Part shown: positions 12,084-24,003 of the stretch, piece after piece | Numbering within the stretch: position 1 is the first letter of the stretch | Layout of the letters: every line of letters starts with the position of its first letter | From: Norana najaformis | Taxonomy: Eukaryota; Annelida; Clitellata; Crassiclitellata; Hormogastridae | Direction: 5' to 3' | NCBI GenBank assembly: GCA_964023275.1 | Contig: OZ029921.1 | Span: 8,795,306-8,859,305, forward strand | DNA: 64,000 bases | Translations under genes and position numbers: made by a program | Notes under the pieces: model-generated | What the model saw: only the letters and a program-made list of their open reading frames with translations | What the model was told of the DNA's origin: nothing | The model's database searches: none

Positions 12084-12144
12084 CATCCTCGGGTTCTGCA
12101 GTCGTACAAATCGACGTCGTTCTCCGGTTTTGGCCACCGAATCC
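12084..12144 (-). CDS. cacna2d3-like: alpha2delta exon: CRTRGW segment before the VWA domain
   Basis: Sixty-one nucleotides: the end of a Gly codon, then IRWPKPENDVDLYDCRTRG and the first two bases of Trp. It corresponds to the Y-P-G-I-K-W...D-C-R-x-R-x-W-Y-I-Q stretch of alpha2delta-3/4. The motif reads R-T-R, unlike the R-R-R of the gabapentin-binding subunits alpha2delta-1 and -2. The acceptor is TGCGCAG and the donor is GTATGT. Confidence 0.93.
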
Positions 12145-13269
12145 CTGCGCAGAAAGAAAGACCGACAGTCAATTACACCCTTGGAATACAAGGCAGCTAA
12201 TTAATAATTAACAGATCAAAGCCCGGGGAATACGGAACGCCCCTAAAGATTAATTTCTTTCCGTCTAACCCATGGATTGACTCATGAGGACATTAGGCAG
12301 ATGCTGTTTATGGCATTCGCGGTCTTAGGGGTTGGGTAGATCGGCTCATTAAGGCAATTTGGGATTTAGGGATTTGAGGAGGATGGACAGGAGATACACC
12401 AGTTTGGATGCTTCATGGCCGGCTGCCCTAGCCTTCCATTACTCCCCATGATTCCGCGCTCAGTCAATGTACATAAGACGTGTTAACGAATGCATTACTT
12501 ACTTACTATTCTTCGATTCTGGAGCTAATTTCACTTTATGTTCGCTCAGTAGTCATTCTTAGTTGTTAGGTCAATATTACAGTAGTGCTGTGAAAGTTTT
12601 CAGATTACATTAAGGTGTTTGGAATTAGGCAAATGGTCGGATTGATGCTCTTGATGCATTTGAAGATTAGAGCTTTTGGGGTACCTGGGGTTTAGGGACT
12701 TTCATGAGGAAATGAGGGATAACAAGCACACACAGGAATTACTGCTTTGAGTTGGTGCCATGCGTATGCATGGCTGTTGATGTTTTGGGCCGTTAATAAG
12801 GGAGATACAGAATGGGCTTTATGGAGGAGTCAGGGTTACATTGGTTGCTTTTAAGGCGTACGGAATTGGATTGCAAAGGCACATTCTCTTGGAGTATTTG
12901 GGTATTAAGGAGGAGTTGGTCAGGTTTTATAAAAGCGGTTGAGGAGTGATTGCGGGCTACAGTAGATAAGTATTTAGAGATCTCTGGACTGAGCACAGGA
13001 TTTTGCATTGTGAGAATTTTGGTTATCGCAGAGGTATTTGGCGATTGAGCCAATTTATTTCTTGGGCGTCGGCGAATAAACATATACTGAAGGTTTGAGC
13101 GTATAATGCTCCTTTGAGTATTTTGAGGAATGATGAGGGAGATTCAAAGATGTTCTTTAACGCTTCTATAGAGTTACCGAGCCTCACTAACTCTTTAGAT
13201 ACGAGATGTTCAGATGACAGGTGCTCTTTGCTGCGAGTTATAGCGGTATTGAGTAACTCTTTCGTATAC
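12145..13269 (-). other. alpha2delta intron
   Basis: A 1.1 kb intron. The minus-strand frame at 12793-13083 has no recognisable domain and nothing else was seen. Confidence 0.65.
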
Positions 13270-13401
13270 CTGGATAGTTTCGAAAGAACCCCGTGGAGCT
13301 ACCGAAATACTGCCAAGTGAGCGTCGGATCGTTTCTGTAGTTTTCCTGGAACGTCTGATCGAGAGCCTCGCTCCAGGCCACTCCGTTCAACACAGCGATG
13401 G
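13270..13401 (-). CDS. cacna2d3-like: alpha2delta exon: WSEALD / [12 protein letters not shown] segment
   Basis: A 132-nt exon. Two bases complete Ser, then 43 codons follow, including [35 protein letters not shown] and NYP, and the first base of Gly. It matches NGVYWSE...[21 protein letters not shown] of alpha2delta-3 residue for residue in spacing. The acceptor is CTTTGCAG and the donor is GTATAC. Confidence 0.96.
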
Positions 13402-13449
13402 CTGCAAAGAATGAAACCCATCATACAAACTCATCGATGCTCCACCGCT

Positions 13450-13737
13450 TGCAATTTCTGCTTCGGCCTTTCACTCAAAACTGAAAACAATCCTCTTTCA
13501 CAGATCCTATCCTGACACCCCTTCTTCCTCTTGTCTCTCTCTCTCCTCTCCAACCACGAACACCATCCCCATAGCTGCCACGCTGTCTCTCGGCTTGACT
13601 TTTGGATTTTGACCTGGAACCGAACCCGTTTTGCCTATCGATTTTGTTTTGACTGAGCGCTTGTGAATAAGCTGGTCCCCGCGGCGCGGCTTTCATTGGG
13701 CGCTGTAGAAATCTCGGAATTACGATTACGATTACGA
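13450..13737 (+). mobile_element. L2-type LINE 3' end
   Basis: Begins with CTTTCACTCAAAACTGAAA, a coding remnant also seen near 59.55 kb, and ends in GATTACGATTACGA. It is a 5'-truncated member of the same tail family as 6315-6560, inserted antisense to the host gene. Confidence 0.85.
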
Positions 13738-13989
13738 AACACAGATGAAGTCTTAGTGTGGGCAACAATGAAGAAGCTCCCAAGGGATTTGAATAGACCA
13801 CGTGATTCCTATGAGTCCCATAAATTTCGGCTTTGGAACAGCTCGGTGGAGAAGTCAGCATAGGACGCTGGTGTGGCATCGTGAACAAGGACGGCTCCAG
13901 TAGCAGGCGCTATATAGATCTTTTGTTTTGTTCACTGGGGTTCATTGATTCTGTGAATGTATTCAACTGAACACGTTTAATTGATAACG

Positions 13990-14036
13990 TTTCGGCTGAT
14001 GTTTTACAAGACCTTGTGAAAACATCAGCCGAAAGA
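13990..14036. repeat. Short inverted repeat (hairpin)
   Basis: TTTCGGCTGATGTTTT and its reverse complement AAAACATCAGCCGAAA face each other with a loop of about 14 bases. It resembles a fragment of a mobile-element terminus but the family is not identifiable. Confidence 0.7.
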
Positions 14037-14497
14037 TTTTCGTTTTGAACTTTCTTTTCATCCAGCTCAAAAACCCCGATCGAACGTCTCTGTCTCCCGA
14101 CGACCTTCCGAACTAGAAGAGGCGCCTCCTACTGGCTACAATGGCGCTCCTACTGGCTATGACGCAGTATGTGATTCACTGGATCAGATCAAGTGATTCA
14201 CCAGACCATATTCAGCGAAAATGAGACATTAAATTAATCCGTCTTAGTGATTCTGTGAATGACGTACCGGTGCTTCTGCGATGCGCCATACCCACCCTCT
14301 TTGATTTAGTATACAGCAGAGCGAGAGACGATGGCGATGTTGACGAAGTAATTCAGAACCCATAGGGGCAGCATACTACCCGAGGGGCAGCTATTTGGAT
14401 CGAAACGCAGCTGAGACTAAGTCTACATCAATCGATGGACCTTTGAACAAAATCTCAGCAGATCAGCAGCGCGCCTTACAGATGAAAATGGGACGCA

Positions 14498-14672
14498 GGA
14501 GGAGGAGCAGGAGGAGCAGGAGGAGCAGGAGCAGGAGGAGGAGCAGGAGGAGCAGGAGCAGGAGGAGGAGCAGGAGGAGCAGGAGGAGCAGGAGCAGGAG
14601 CAGGAGCAGGAGGAGCAGGAGGAGCAGGAGCAGGAGCAGGAGCAGGAGGAGGAGCAGGAGGAGGAACGGGGT
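14498..14672. repeat. AGG/AGC trinucleotide array
   Basis: GGAGCA and GGAGGA units. Arg/Ser, Cys/Ser and poly-Leu frames here are artefacts. Confidence 0.92.
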
Positions 14673-15057
14673 GAAAAGAGGAAGGAAGGCAAGAACGAGA
14701 GAAAAAAGTAGGAAATGATATAGGAGAGGATGGGGCAGGTGAGGAAGGGCAGTAAGAAGATAATGATAAATTAAAGAAACAGAATGGAAAAGAGGAGGAT
14801 ACATTTAATCGGAAGAAAGAGGGAGAGAGGCGAGGAGGCGAAGGAAGAGAGGAGAGGAAGAAGCAGAAGGAGAGAAAGAGGGAGAGACTGAAGAAGCAGG
14901 CAGACAGAGAAACAAATAAGCAAAGACGGAGATAGACGGCTCAGAAAGGGCAGAAATCAGATTTTCAGAACGCAGAAGAGGGAACAACAGGAAATACATT
15001 TGCGCAGTTAGACAAATCAGTAAGCAGACAGGAAGAGAGGGAGAGAGACACAGCCTT

Positions 15058-15060
<3 letters not shown>

Positions 15061-15108
<48 letters not shown>

Positions 15109-15115
15109 AGCGAGT
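15061..15115. repeat. (AG)n microsatellite
   Basis: About 40 bp of AG repeats with interruptions. Confidence 0.92.
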
Positions 15116-15566
15116 GAGAGAGACAATAGGGCTTAATTGCAGGGAAGAGACATGGCCAAATGTAGACAAAGGGACAGACCTTCTAAGAAGAGACAGAGAT
15201 GCAGAGGAACTGATTCAAGTACAACGTGAAGATCCTTTGACGAGACATTAGGCTCCGACACAGAAGACGAACATCGCCACCGTAGATGAAGATCTGATTT
15301 CAGAAGCGAAATAATCGCACGAATCCAAGTTGCTTTCGAAAGAATTAACGTCTTGTTAGACGTTGCCGTCTCTATTTCACTCGCCCATATTAGATTCATT
15401 GTGCGCGAGGTCTTGACAAAGGAAAGTAGGTGGCCGTCCTGGCCTTTGATGTCGCCGGCGCTGACCTCTTGATGTGGCCGCCGCCTCCGCCGCTGTTATC
15501 CTTAGACTGGCGTCGTGTGATGGATGATTATGCGGATGTCCTTAAAAATCGAATATGACTTATGAC

Positions 15567-15655
15567 GAGAGACGGACGGACGGACGGACGGACGGACGGA
15601 CGGACGGACGGACGGACGGACGGACGGACGGACGGAGACGGACGGACGGACGGAA
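15567..15655. repeat. (GGAC)n microsatellite
   Basis: About 20 GGAC units with one break. Confidence 0.95.
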
Positions 15656-15884
15656 GGAGGAATATGCAAAAGAGGACGGCTTCCTCTAGGGAATTACATG
15701 CGCCGCAAACTGACAGAGAAATCTTCTCCGTTTCAAGTTCGCTGCTCAGCTTCTAGTTACAGCCACACGATTCAAGCCAGCCACATAAAGCTAGTCATGA
15801 AAAACAAGCAGATGAAGTCGGTCATTCAATGCCCATTGCTTAGCGCTATCAATGACTGTTCAGGATAACCCTAACCTAACTTGT

Positions 15885-16420
15885 CGCCAATCACAGGAAG
15901 CTGGACAACTTGAAGCCAGCCATGTGAAGCTAGTCACAGGAAGCCAGGTACTTAAAGTCAGTCAGATGAAACGAGCCACTCGAACTCAACCACTTACAAC
16001 CAGCTTTTTGAAGCCAACCACAAAAATCAAGCCACTCGAAGCCAGCCAGTGTTCTAACCATAGGAAGCCAGCCCTTTAAAAGCAAGCAATTTGCAGCTAG
16101 TCACTCGAAGCCAGCCAGTGCTCTAACCATAGGAAGCCAAACATTTAAAAGCAAGCAATTTGCAGCAGCCACTTGAAGCCAGCCAATGCTCTAACCATAG
16201 GAAACCAGCCCTTTAAAAGCAAGCAATTTTTGCAGCTAGCCACTTGAAGCCAGCCAATGCTCTAACCATAGGAAGCCAGCCCTTTAAAAGCAAGCAATTT
16301 GCAAGTAGCCACTCGAAGCCAGCCAATGATCTAACCATAGGAAGCCAGCCCTTTAAAAGCAAGCAATTTGCAAGTAGCCACTCGAAGCCAGCCAATGATC
16401 TAACCATAGGAAGCCTGGTA
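15885..16420. repeat. 69-bp minisatellite, about 5 good copies plus decayed copies
   Basis: The unit includes GAAGCCAGCCAATGCTCTAA, GGAAGCCAGCCCTTTAAAAG and CAAGCAATTTGCA. Matching positions at 16311 and 16380 give a 69-bp period. The left flank (15885-16040) holds strongly diverged units. Confidence 0.93.
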
Positions 16421-16987
16421 GAAATGAATTCCAAAGCCAGTTGAGGATTGTGTACATGAGCTTCGTGGGTTTAAATGACACGAATAACTGCACTGAATTA
16501 ATTTACAACTTTGGAACGCCAGCAGGCGATCGCAGCCAACATCAGTGATTACTCCTTCCGTGCGACGCTTGTTTTCCGGGCGCTACATAAATCTCAATCT
16601 AAAATCTTCTCTAGCGATCTACTTACAACATGCACACCATCAAACGATTAACACTTGAAAACGAGGATTAAATGGCGGATAAAAAAGACCCGTGGATTCA
16701 ACTTCTCGCGTTTCCATCTCATCCATCTTCCGGTTTTCATTTATCCATTCTCCTCGTCCCTCTTCCTCTTACTTACACCCCTTCCGTCCTCCTCCTCCTT
16801 TTCTTCTCCGCTCTTCTCCTCAATCCCTCAATCCTTTTGCCTTGTATCCATAGATCAAGACATTTATATTGCGCCTTTTAAAAACCTTTCTAGCGATCTA
16901 AACAAGTGCGACTTCAGCTATTTTGAAAACGCATACAGGGCAGAGACGAATGAGGCAATAGGTCACGCATTTGCTTTTGGAAGATTA

Positions 16988-17342
16988 TTTCAGGAGGAAG
17001 GTTTGATCGACAAATTTGGACAGACTGTTTCAGGAGGAAGATTTGATCAACAAATTTGGAGAGACTGTTTCAGGAGGAAGATTTGATCAACAAATTTGGA
17101 GAGACTGTTTCAGGAGGAAGATTTGATCAACAAATTTGGAGAGACTGTTTCAGGAGGAAGATTTGATCAACAAATTTGGAGAGACTGTTTCAGGAGGAAG
17201 ATTTGATCAACAAATTTGGAGAGATTGTTTCAGGAGGAAGATTTGATCAACAAATTTGGAGAGACTGTTTCAGGAGGAAGATTTGATCAACAAATTTGGA
17301 GAGACTGTTTCAGGAGGAAGATTTGATCAACAAATTTGGAGA
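16988..17342. repeat. 40-bp minisatellite, about 9 copies
   Basis: The unit contains CAGGAGGAAGATTTGATCAA, CAAATTTGGAGAGACTGTTT. Copies are nearly identical; the first is the most diverged. The period is set by the CAGGAGGAAG motif at 16991 and 17031. Confidence 0.96.
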
Positions 17343-17877
17343 ACGAGCAATGGGCGCGGGTTGATGTGAATTCTTGCAGCATCCATGTCTTTCTCAAAAA
17401 ATGCCACTTTCCTATCTTTTCCTTTCTTTCATTCAATCTCCCATCCGTTATCCTTCTCCCATCACTGAAACTCTCCTTCTCTCATTAATTTCTATTCTGT
17501 TCTTTTTCCGCTTCATTTCCTCCGAACTCGCTTACTGCAGCTGCCAGCCTCTGCATCTCCTCTGCAACCGTGCGTCTTCTGCTCCGTCCAATTGGGTTGC
17601 TTGGCTTCTGGCGAATGGCCGCCTGTTCTCACTCGCTCACTGGCTGCCTGTCTTGTTACATATTCACCCTTCATCAACGGAAATCCTTTGAGACCCGGAT
17701 GTAATCAATCCGACAAGGGACACAATAACTCAGGAGAAGAGGCAGGACACACAGACAAAAATGCCAGACAGGTGGACAGTGCAAGACGCGTCAAACTTAA
17801 TCAAATCGAATCTCTTCGCATGTTCCTCTTTCAGTCGGTGGCTTCTAATCATCTCTTTCCACCCGCTTCGATGGCTC

Positions 17878-18017
17878 AGGCCCTTCGACCACCCTTCGAC
17901 CACCCTTCGACCACCCTTCGACCACCCTTCGACCACCCTTCGACCACCCTTCGACCACCCTTCGACCACCCTTCGACCACCCTTCGACCACCCTTCGACC
18001 ACCCTTCGACCACCCGA
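17878..18017. repeat. 11-bp minisatellite (CCACCCTTCGA), about 12 copies
   Basis: Perfect tandem CCACCCTTCGA units, open in all frames. Confidence 0.96.
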
Positions 18018-18284
18018 CGCACGAGATGTGCTCTGAATACGACGTCTACTGGCATCGTTCGCTCGTGCGACTAATTTGTTTGGTCGAAATTAAGGAAATT
18101 TGTGCGGAATGAGTCGCTGTTATGGCTGCGTCGTTGGGCGGTTTCCGCCTTGCGTTACTAAGGGCAGCTTTACGACGCAGAGGCCAATAAACGAAGGCGG
18201 GAAACTTTAACGAGGTCGACCAGCTGCAGACACTGTTTATTGGTTCTTGCCCTCACCAACACCAGCACCTCTTCCTTCATTCCA

Positions 18285-18420
18285 CCGGCTGGTCAAGTGA
18301 TAAAGCGACGTTCTTTCACCTTAGAACCTTGGATTCGATTCCTTGTCTAATCTCACGTGAAACTGAAGTTGCACAGACAATAGTTTCACGAACCCGACTG
18401 GCGGGTTTTGGGTTTATTAA
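18285..18420 (+). mobile_element. Probable tRNA-headed SINE fragment
   Basis: GGCTGGTCAAGTGATAAAGC resembles an A box and CTTGGATTCGATTCC resembles a B box at suitable spacing. No second copy was found in the window. Confidence 0.5.
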
Positions 18421-19138
18421 AGCACTTGGGATTGATGTAAGAATTAGCTAACTGGGTTAAGAACTGGAGTTAGAATTGCGGTTAGAACTGCGGTTAGCTT
18501 TGGAACTGTGAATGGCATAAGGATTAGGGTTGGTGGGATCTTGATCGCCAAGACAACATTCACCTATGTTAAGTTCTTGCGACAGCTAACTGGAAACGTC
18601 CAGATAGCAGACAAACTAGAAATAAGAAGAAAAAAGTAAAAGAACAAAACATGATATGTTGTGACGACGATGACGACGACGATGACAATGATGATGACGT
18701 TGAGACGACGTCAATATGAGGATGTGAAGGAAAACGAAGAAAACAAGGGTCAAGGGGGAATCAGGAGATGCAGAGGAGGAAACAGAAGACGGCGGAGGAG
18801 AAGGAGGAGGAGCGCCATCTAGCGAAACAGACCCTGGCGATCTTTCGTCGACAGATAGCGCCTCAAGCGCCGTCTATCGGAAGCAGACGACCGACGCTCG
18901 ACGCTTGAAACGAACCAACTTAAATATTTCATAAGCAGAGGAGACGAGAAGGAGGACAGACAAAGGGAGGAAGAGGATAAGAAAGAAGAGGGGAGGAGGA
19001 AGAAGAGGAAAGGAGGAAGACGGTTTGAGGACGTGGCTCAGAAGGATCACGGAAAAGGTCACCTTCGCTTAACTAGTATAGGCGCATTATCAGCTGCCGT
19101 CAACATATTACCCGCATCGATAAAGGAAAAGGATAACC

Positions 19139-19325
19139 AAACGACGACAAAGACAAACAGGCGAACAGGCAGACAGACTGACACAGACTGACTGACACAG
19201 ACAGTTATACAGGCAGGCCGACATACAGGTAGACTGACAGACAGACAGGCTGACACAGGTAGACTGACAGACAATCAGGCTGAAAGACAGGGAGACTGAC
19301 TGACAGACAGAAAGACAGACAGATG
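19139..19325. repeat. CAGACTGA-type microsatellite
   Basis: Degenerate CAGA/CTGA tetranucleotides. Confidence 0.88.
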
Positions 19326-19552
19326 GATATTAAGAGGTACGGATGGAAGGACTTAGTAGAATATCTTCATTCCATCCGCATTTCTCTCAGCTGGTCCTTG
19401 TCGTTCCGCCCAAAAAGTAGGTTATGCAGATTTGTGCCACAGAACTGGACTGTTAATTCTCTCTGCCTTCATCTCTGTATGTCTCTGTGTCTGTCTTAGT
19501 TTCACTAATGCTCAGTGTCTTTCTAATGCTCAGTCTCTTCGACTCATCGCCT

Positions 19553-19725
19553 GCTGTCCGTCCGTCCGTCCATCCGTCCGTCCGTCCGTCCGTCTATCTG
19601 TCTATCTTTCTTTCTTTCTATCCATCTATTTCCATCCATCCGTCCGTCCGTCCGTCCGTCCATCCATCCGTCCGTCCGTCTGTTTGTATGTCTGCCTATC
19701 TGTCTGTCTGTCTATCTATCTATCT
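19553..19725. repeat. CCGT/CTAT compound microsatellite
   Basis: CCGT blocks separated by CTTT/CTAT tracts. Confidence 0.92.
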
Positions 19726-20049
19726 CTGTACCTTTGCATGTGTCTCTGCTATGTTCTGTCTCTGTCCGTTGGCTCTTCAACGGCGGGCAGAGATCCATAG
19801 TCCTATCTCGTCTCAAGAATCGTGACGTAATTTCCGCTCTTGATCGAAACTGACTAGCGCCATCTGTGGTCGGCTTAAGTGATAAAAGAGTCGTACAAAG
19901 GGCAACAAAGGAGAAGTTCATTTCGGACAGAGAGACAAAAAGAGAGATGGAGAGATGGGGAGAAGGGAGGAAAAGTAAAATGCTGTCACCAGCTGAGTAA
20001 AGCAATAGATTAACAGATGCCTCAGAGTTGGTCCAGAAAGAGGCAGAGC

Positions 20050-20210
20050 CAGAGACAGACTGAGTCATAAACAGACAGACAGGGACATATGTAGAGATGC
20101 AGAGAAAGAGACAGATGCAGATATTGGCAGACAGGCAGAGATAGAACCGATACAGACAGACACAGACAGACAGAAAGACAGACACAGACAGACAGACGCA
20201 TGCAGGGGAA
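20050..20210. repeat. CAGA microsatellite
   Basis: Degenerate CAGACAGA tract. Confidence 0.85.
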
Positions 20211-21588
20211 CTGCACGGAGAGTCCTATAGATCTGTAAATATGCATGCGATGTTTACAAGAGTCCTGCCTCGTGTGTCCCTTCCTCATTCTCCTAATCCT
20301 CCTCTTCTTCCTCCCATCCTCCTCCTTCGTCCTTTCATCATCTGGTGAGTGACTTCATTCTGCAATTCTCTCGGAGGATGATTCCGCCATCAGCCACTGA
20401 AGGGGAGACGGCAGACAGACAGACAGACAGACAGCAATATGGAAAAACAAAGACATTGCCAGACAAGCAGAAATCGGCGTAAAAAGACAAACACAGAGAC
20501 ACAGAAAGCAAAGGCGATGATCCACTGGTGACCGGCCTCCTTCTCTGTCTCCTTCTCTTCCTCCTATCCCTCTCCCTTCTCTTCCTTCTCCTTGTTTCCA
20601 TTTCTCATCGTCTTCCTCCTGGGCGCATCTCATTTCCTCCACAGCAATCGCACCTGCTTCCGTTTCCATGGAGACGAGCCGTCCAGGCCACGAACGAGCC
20701 ACAGCCACTTGTTGCCTCGAACAGAAACATCGCAACAGCTACACCAACAGCGTCAGTATATGACGACTGCTCTGCCACACTGCTACTAGCCTACAACTGC
20801 TGCTATGGTCTTCATTTCTGGGCCCCTCTGATGCTGCTAATAATGCTAAAGTAACTGTTCCTCTAGAACTGCTAATGTCACTGCTAGTATATTGCTGACA
20901 GGGAGATGCGAACAGCGCAAGACATCAGTTGGTCGATCGTCTAAAGCGCATGTCCAAGTGATTACTTAACGCAGGGCACTCGGCTCTTGAGCGATTAAAT
21001 TGCCGACTCATCCAGTGGCTATCCATCCGCCATTGGCTGCAGGCTGAAATATATGCACTAAAGGTGGATTCCTCGAATGATCGGAGCAAATCGAGTACAG
21101 TAAGAAGAGTAATGTCGTGAAACCCGCAGAGTTTGTTTACAGTGTAAAACAATGGCGGATAGGAGCTATTATTTTGTACGAAAGTACGTCCGTCCCTCAA
21201 ATGACGTCAAAAATCTGAAGCCGCAGTCCGCCATTTTGCTGGCAGGCGCAAACGCAGTCATGCTTATGTTGTTCATAAACTGAAGCATGCGAATATAATG
21301 GTCAAAAACGACAACGATCGAAAATTAGGCATCGACATCAACAACAATTCGAGTTACTTATATAATGAAAGAAGAAGCTGTGGCTAATGAATATTTATGA
21401 CCATTTCCTTGACCAAACAAGTTGGCGCTACGGACTTGATTTGATCAAGAGCAGTTGTTAAGCTACTCTTCGTGACGCAGTTTTTGTGTGGCGCTAAGTG
21501 CTGTAGAGTTCAGGTTGAGACATTAAACCTAGACTGCTGTTGGTTAGTTCATTCAGCTGTGTTTGCGTTGATGAATAGACTAACCCAG

Positions 21589-22975
21589 TCGTAATCGTAA
21601 TCTCGAGAATTTATAAAGCGCTACTTTAAAGCTAAGCGCAGGGCGTCAGCTTATCCACAAGCGCTGCGTTAAGTTAGAGGGTTTGCCCAAACATGCCATG
21701 TCAGGTTGCCTTGAAGTTCAGATCAGAGGAGACAGAGGAGCTGTTACAGTGTGTTGTCTTTAGGTGGAGAGAAATGGAAAGGCGGCGGATCGGATGGATT
21801 AGGGTAAGATTTCTTGAAAAGGTGGAACTTTAGTTTTGAATGGAAATGAGCATGAGACGTAATATGTAGGGGGTTTGATACAGAGAATGGTGGGTGAACA
21901 ACAAAAGAGATAGAGGAACGGAGAATTTGAGAAATTCAGGAGGAAGATCGTTCTAGAGTCGAGGTGCAGTGTGGTACATGGATCGCTTAGAGGACTTAAG
22001 ATGAGTAGTTACTGGGGACTGGCAAAAGTGAGGTAAGAGGATGAACGGTTAGAGCGGGGTCACTAGATGGTAAAGAGTGTGCGAAGAAGATAAGTAGGTT
22101 GAGAGTATTGCAGAGAGTTAGAAGTTAGAGAAGGAACTTTGAAATTAATGGATTCAGGGATTTTCAGCCTGTTGAGTGATTTCAGGATAGGAATGATCTG
22201 GTGATGCTTGGGTGTCCTGATGACAGCTCAGGCAAGTGAATTTTGGATCAGTTGAAGACGCTCAAATTGAGTGGATTCAAGGATAAGGAAAGGGAGTTAC
22301 AGCAGTCAATCTTGGAATGGACAATAAAGGTAGCAATGATGGAGGCAGTTTCAAAATCGAGCATAGATCGAATACGGCGAAGGTCACGAATATGAATGAA
22401 AAGGTGCGTGAGAGGTTGCATATGTGATTTGAAAACGAGAGATGTGGGTTGAAGATGATGGCAAGATTGCGTACAGGCGAATTAGAGGTGAAAGTGAGAG
22501 TGGAGGAATTAGTTGATAGGTGGATGGCAGAGTCGAATATTTCTTTAATCTTTTCTGGTAGACCTAGAACAGTGAATTCAGTTTTGGCAGGGTTGAGGAA
22601 AAGGAGGTTAGAGGACATCCATTTAGAGATTTGGTTGACAATATCAACATCTGAGTGATGGATAAGGAAAAGAAATTGGAGAGAAGATTTGAAGAGTCGA
22701 GTGTCATCAGCATAAAGATGGTGGTCGTCTGAAGAAGATTCTGTGGGACGGCTCAGCGGTGTAGTGTTCAAAATGAAGAGAAGTGGCCCCAGGACGGAAC
22801 CTTGAGGGACACCACAAGACAGTGGAGGGGGTTGTGCAAAATGACGCAGTTTTTACAGAAAAGGAGCGGGAAGACAAGACTGGAACCAAAGAAAGGCAGT
22901 ATTTGGTAGGGATTGAGAACTGGGTTAGAAGAAAGGTATTCATACAGCCTGGCAAGGGAAATGCGTTAAGTTAGC
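21589..22975 (-). mobile_element. L2-type LINE with reverse transcriptase motifs, 5'-truncated and frameshifted
   Basis: On the minus strand the order is LSCGVPQGSVLGPLLFIL near 22770-22830 (RT motif region before the active site), then HLYADDTRLF near 22710 (YADD catalytic box), then the C-terminal RT region with NHICNLSRTF. The tail then runs to a terminus with CTCGAGATTACGATTACG near 21590-21610. Frameshifts separate the upstream part. Upstream it ends in a GACAGA repeat near 22975. It is dead, and belongs to the L2/CR1 clade by motif style. Confidence 0.87.
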
Positions 22976-23032
22976 TGAGATAATAGAGAGAGACAGAGAG
23001 AGGCAGAGAGACAGAGAGACAGAGAGAGACAG

Positions 23033-23330
23033 AGAATCGTAATCGTATCGTAATCGTAGTTCCAAGATTTCTACAGCGCCCAACGAAAGCCGCCCCGCGG
23101 GGACCAGCTTATTCACAGGCGCTCAGTCAAAACAAAATGGATAGGCAAAAGGGTTCGGTTCCGAGTCAAGATCCAAGAGTCAAGCAGAGAGACAGCGTGG
23201 CAGCTACGGTGGGTGATGTTTGGGGTTGGAGAGCAGAGACAGATAAGAGGAAGAAGGGGTGTCAGGATTGGATCTGTGGAAGAGGATTGTTTTCAGTTTT
23301 GAGTGAAAGGCCGAAGCAGGAAAGGTTGAT
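23033..23330 (-). mobile_element. L2-type LINE 3' end, minus strand
   Basis: Reverse complement of the tail family: ATCGTAATCGT repeats at the left, then CTACAGCGCCCAACGAAAGC and GACCAGCTTATTCACAGGCG. It sits between two other minus-strand L2 pieces and looks like a separate later insertion. Confidence 0.85.
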
Positions 23331-23449
23331 TATTTTCGTGATTATAGGAACAAGGAAAGTCTTTGAGAAGGGAAGTAGGAATAGGATCTGGTTCACATTG
23401 TTTGTTTGGAAAGAATTTAGAAGTCGTGACGCTTCTAATTCATAGGCTG

Positions 23450-23780
23450 AAAGAAAAATATATACATAACTGTAAGGTAGGGGGAGTAGGATTGACAGGA
23501 GGCACTAGACCCGGGTTTAACAAAGAGGCAGATGAGGAATGTGAGTCAAGAAGGGTTTGCAGAGAGAAGCGAAGGGATGAGATTTTATCAGAGAAAAATT
23601 AGCTAAAGGTTTCAACAAAAGAAGGAGGAGATCAAGAGACTGGAAGTGGGGATGAAGACTTACGATGGAAAAGAGAGGCGACATCTTTGCAGAGACGTCT
23701 CGGATTTGATTATCTGGAATACATGTGTAAGTGGAAAAAAATACTTTTTCTTGGCAGAAGCAATGAGTTGGTGGCATTTG
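23450..23780 (-). mobile_element. L2-type LINE internal fragment (endonuclease-RT linker)
   Basis: The minus strand encodes KVFFSTYTCIPDNQIRDVS followed, with frame damage, by NFSLIKSHPFASLCKPFL. This resembles the linker of L2 ORF2 (KK-FF-S-x-x-x-x-PDNPRxLW...FSDKIS-LR). It is probably the upstream part of the copy at 21589-22975, split by the insertion at 23033-23330 and a deletion. Confidence 0.55.
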
Positions 23781-23929
23781 TTGGTTTCAGATTTCTGAGT
23801 AGCAACTGCCTTCGCCTTAGCTGTTCAGCTGAACTTTGTATTATGTGTGACTGTTTACTTGATTTTGAACTTTCTGACGTTTTCTAGTTATGTAGTAATC
23901 GTAGCTTGCTATAATCTTGTAACGCATAT

Positions 23930-24003
23930 CATTTTCCCGCGACTTGACTTTCGTTGGACGCTGTCGAAATTTCGAGTTTACGATTACGGTTACGATTACG
24001 AAA
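23930..24003 (+). mobile_element. Short L2-type LINE 3' end
   Basis: Only the last part of the tail is left: CGACTTGACTTTCGTTGGACG, then TTACGATTACGGTTACGATTACG. Confidence 0.8.

Noticed and set aside
13990..14036. Hammerhead ribozyme
   Set aside because: CTGATG is present but the required CTGANGA core is not; it is only a hairpin.
14463..14804. Poly-leucine or Arg/Ser-rich protein
   Set aside because: Translation of an AGG/AGC array in three frames.
20528..20854. Secreted or membrane protein with N-terminal Leu-rich segment
   Set aside because: The Leu run is a CT-rich low-complexity tract and the rest has no recognisable domain.
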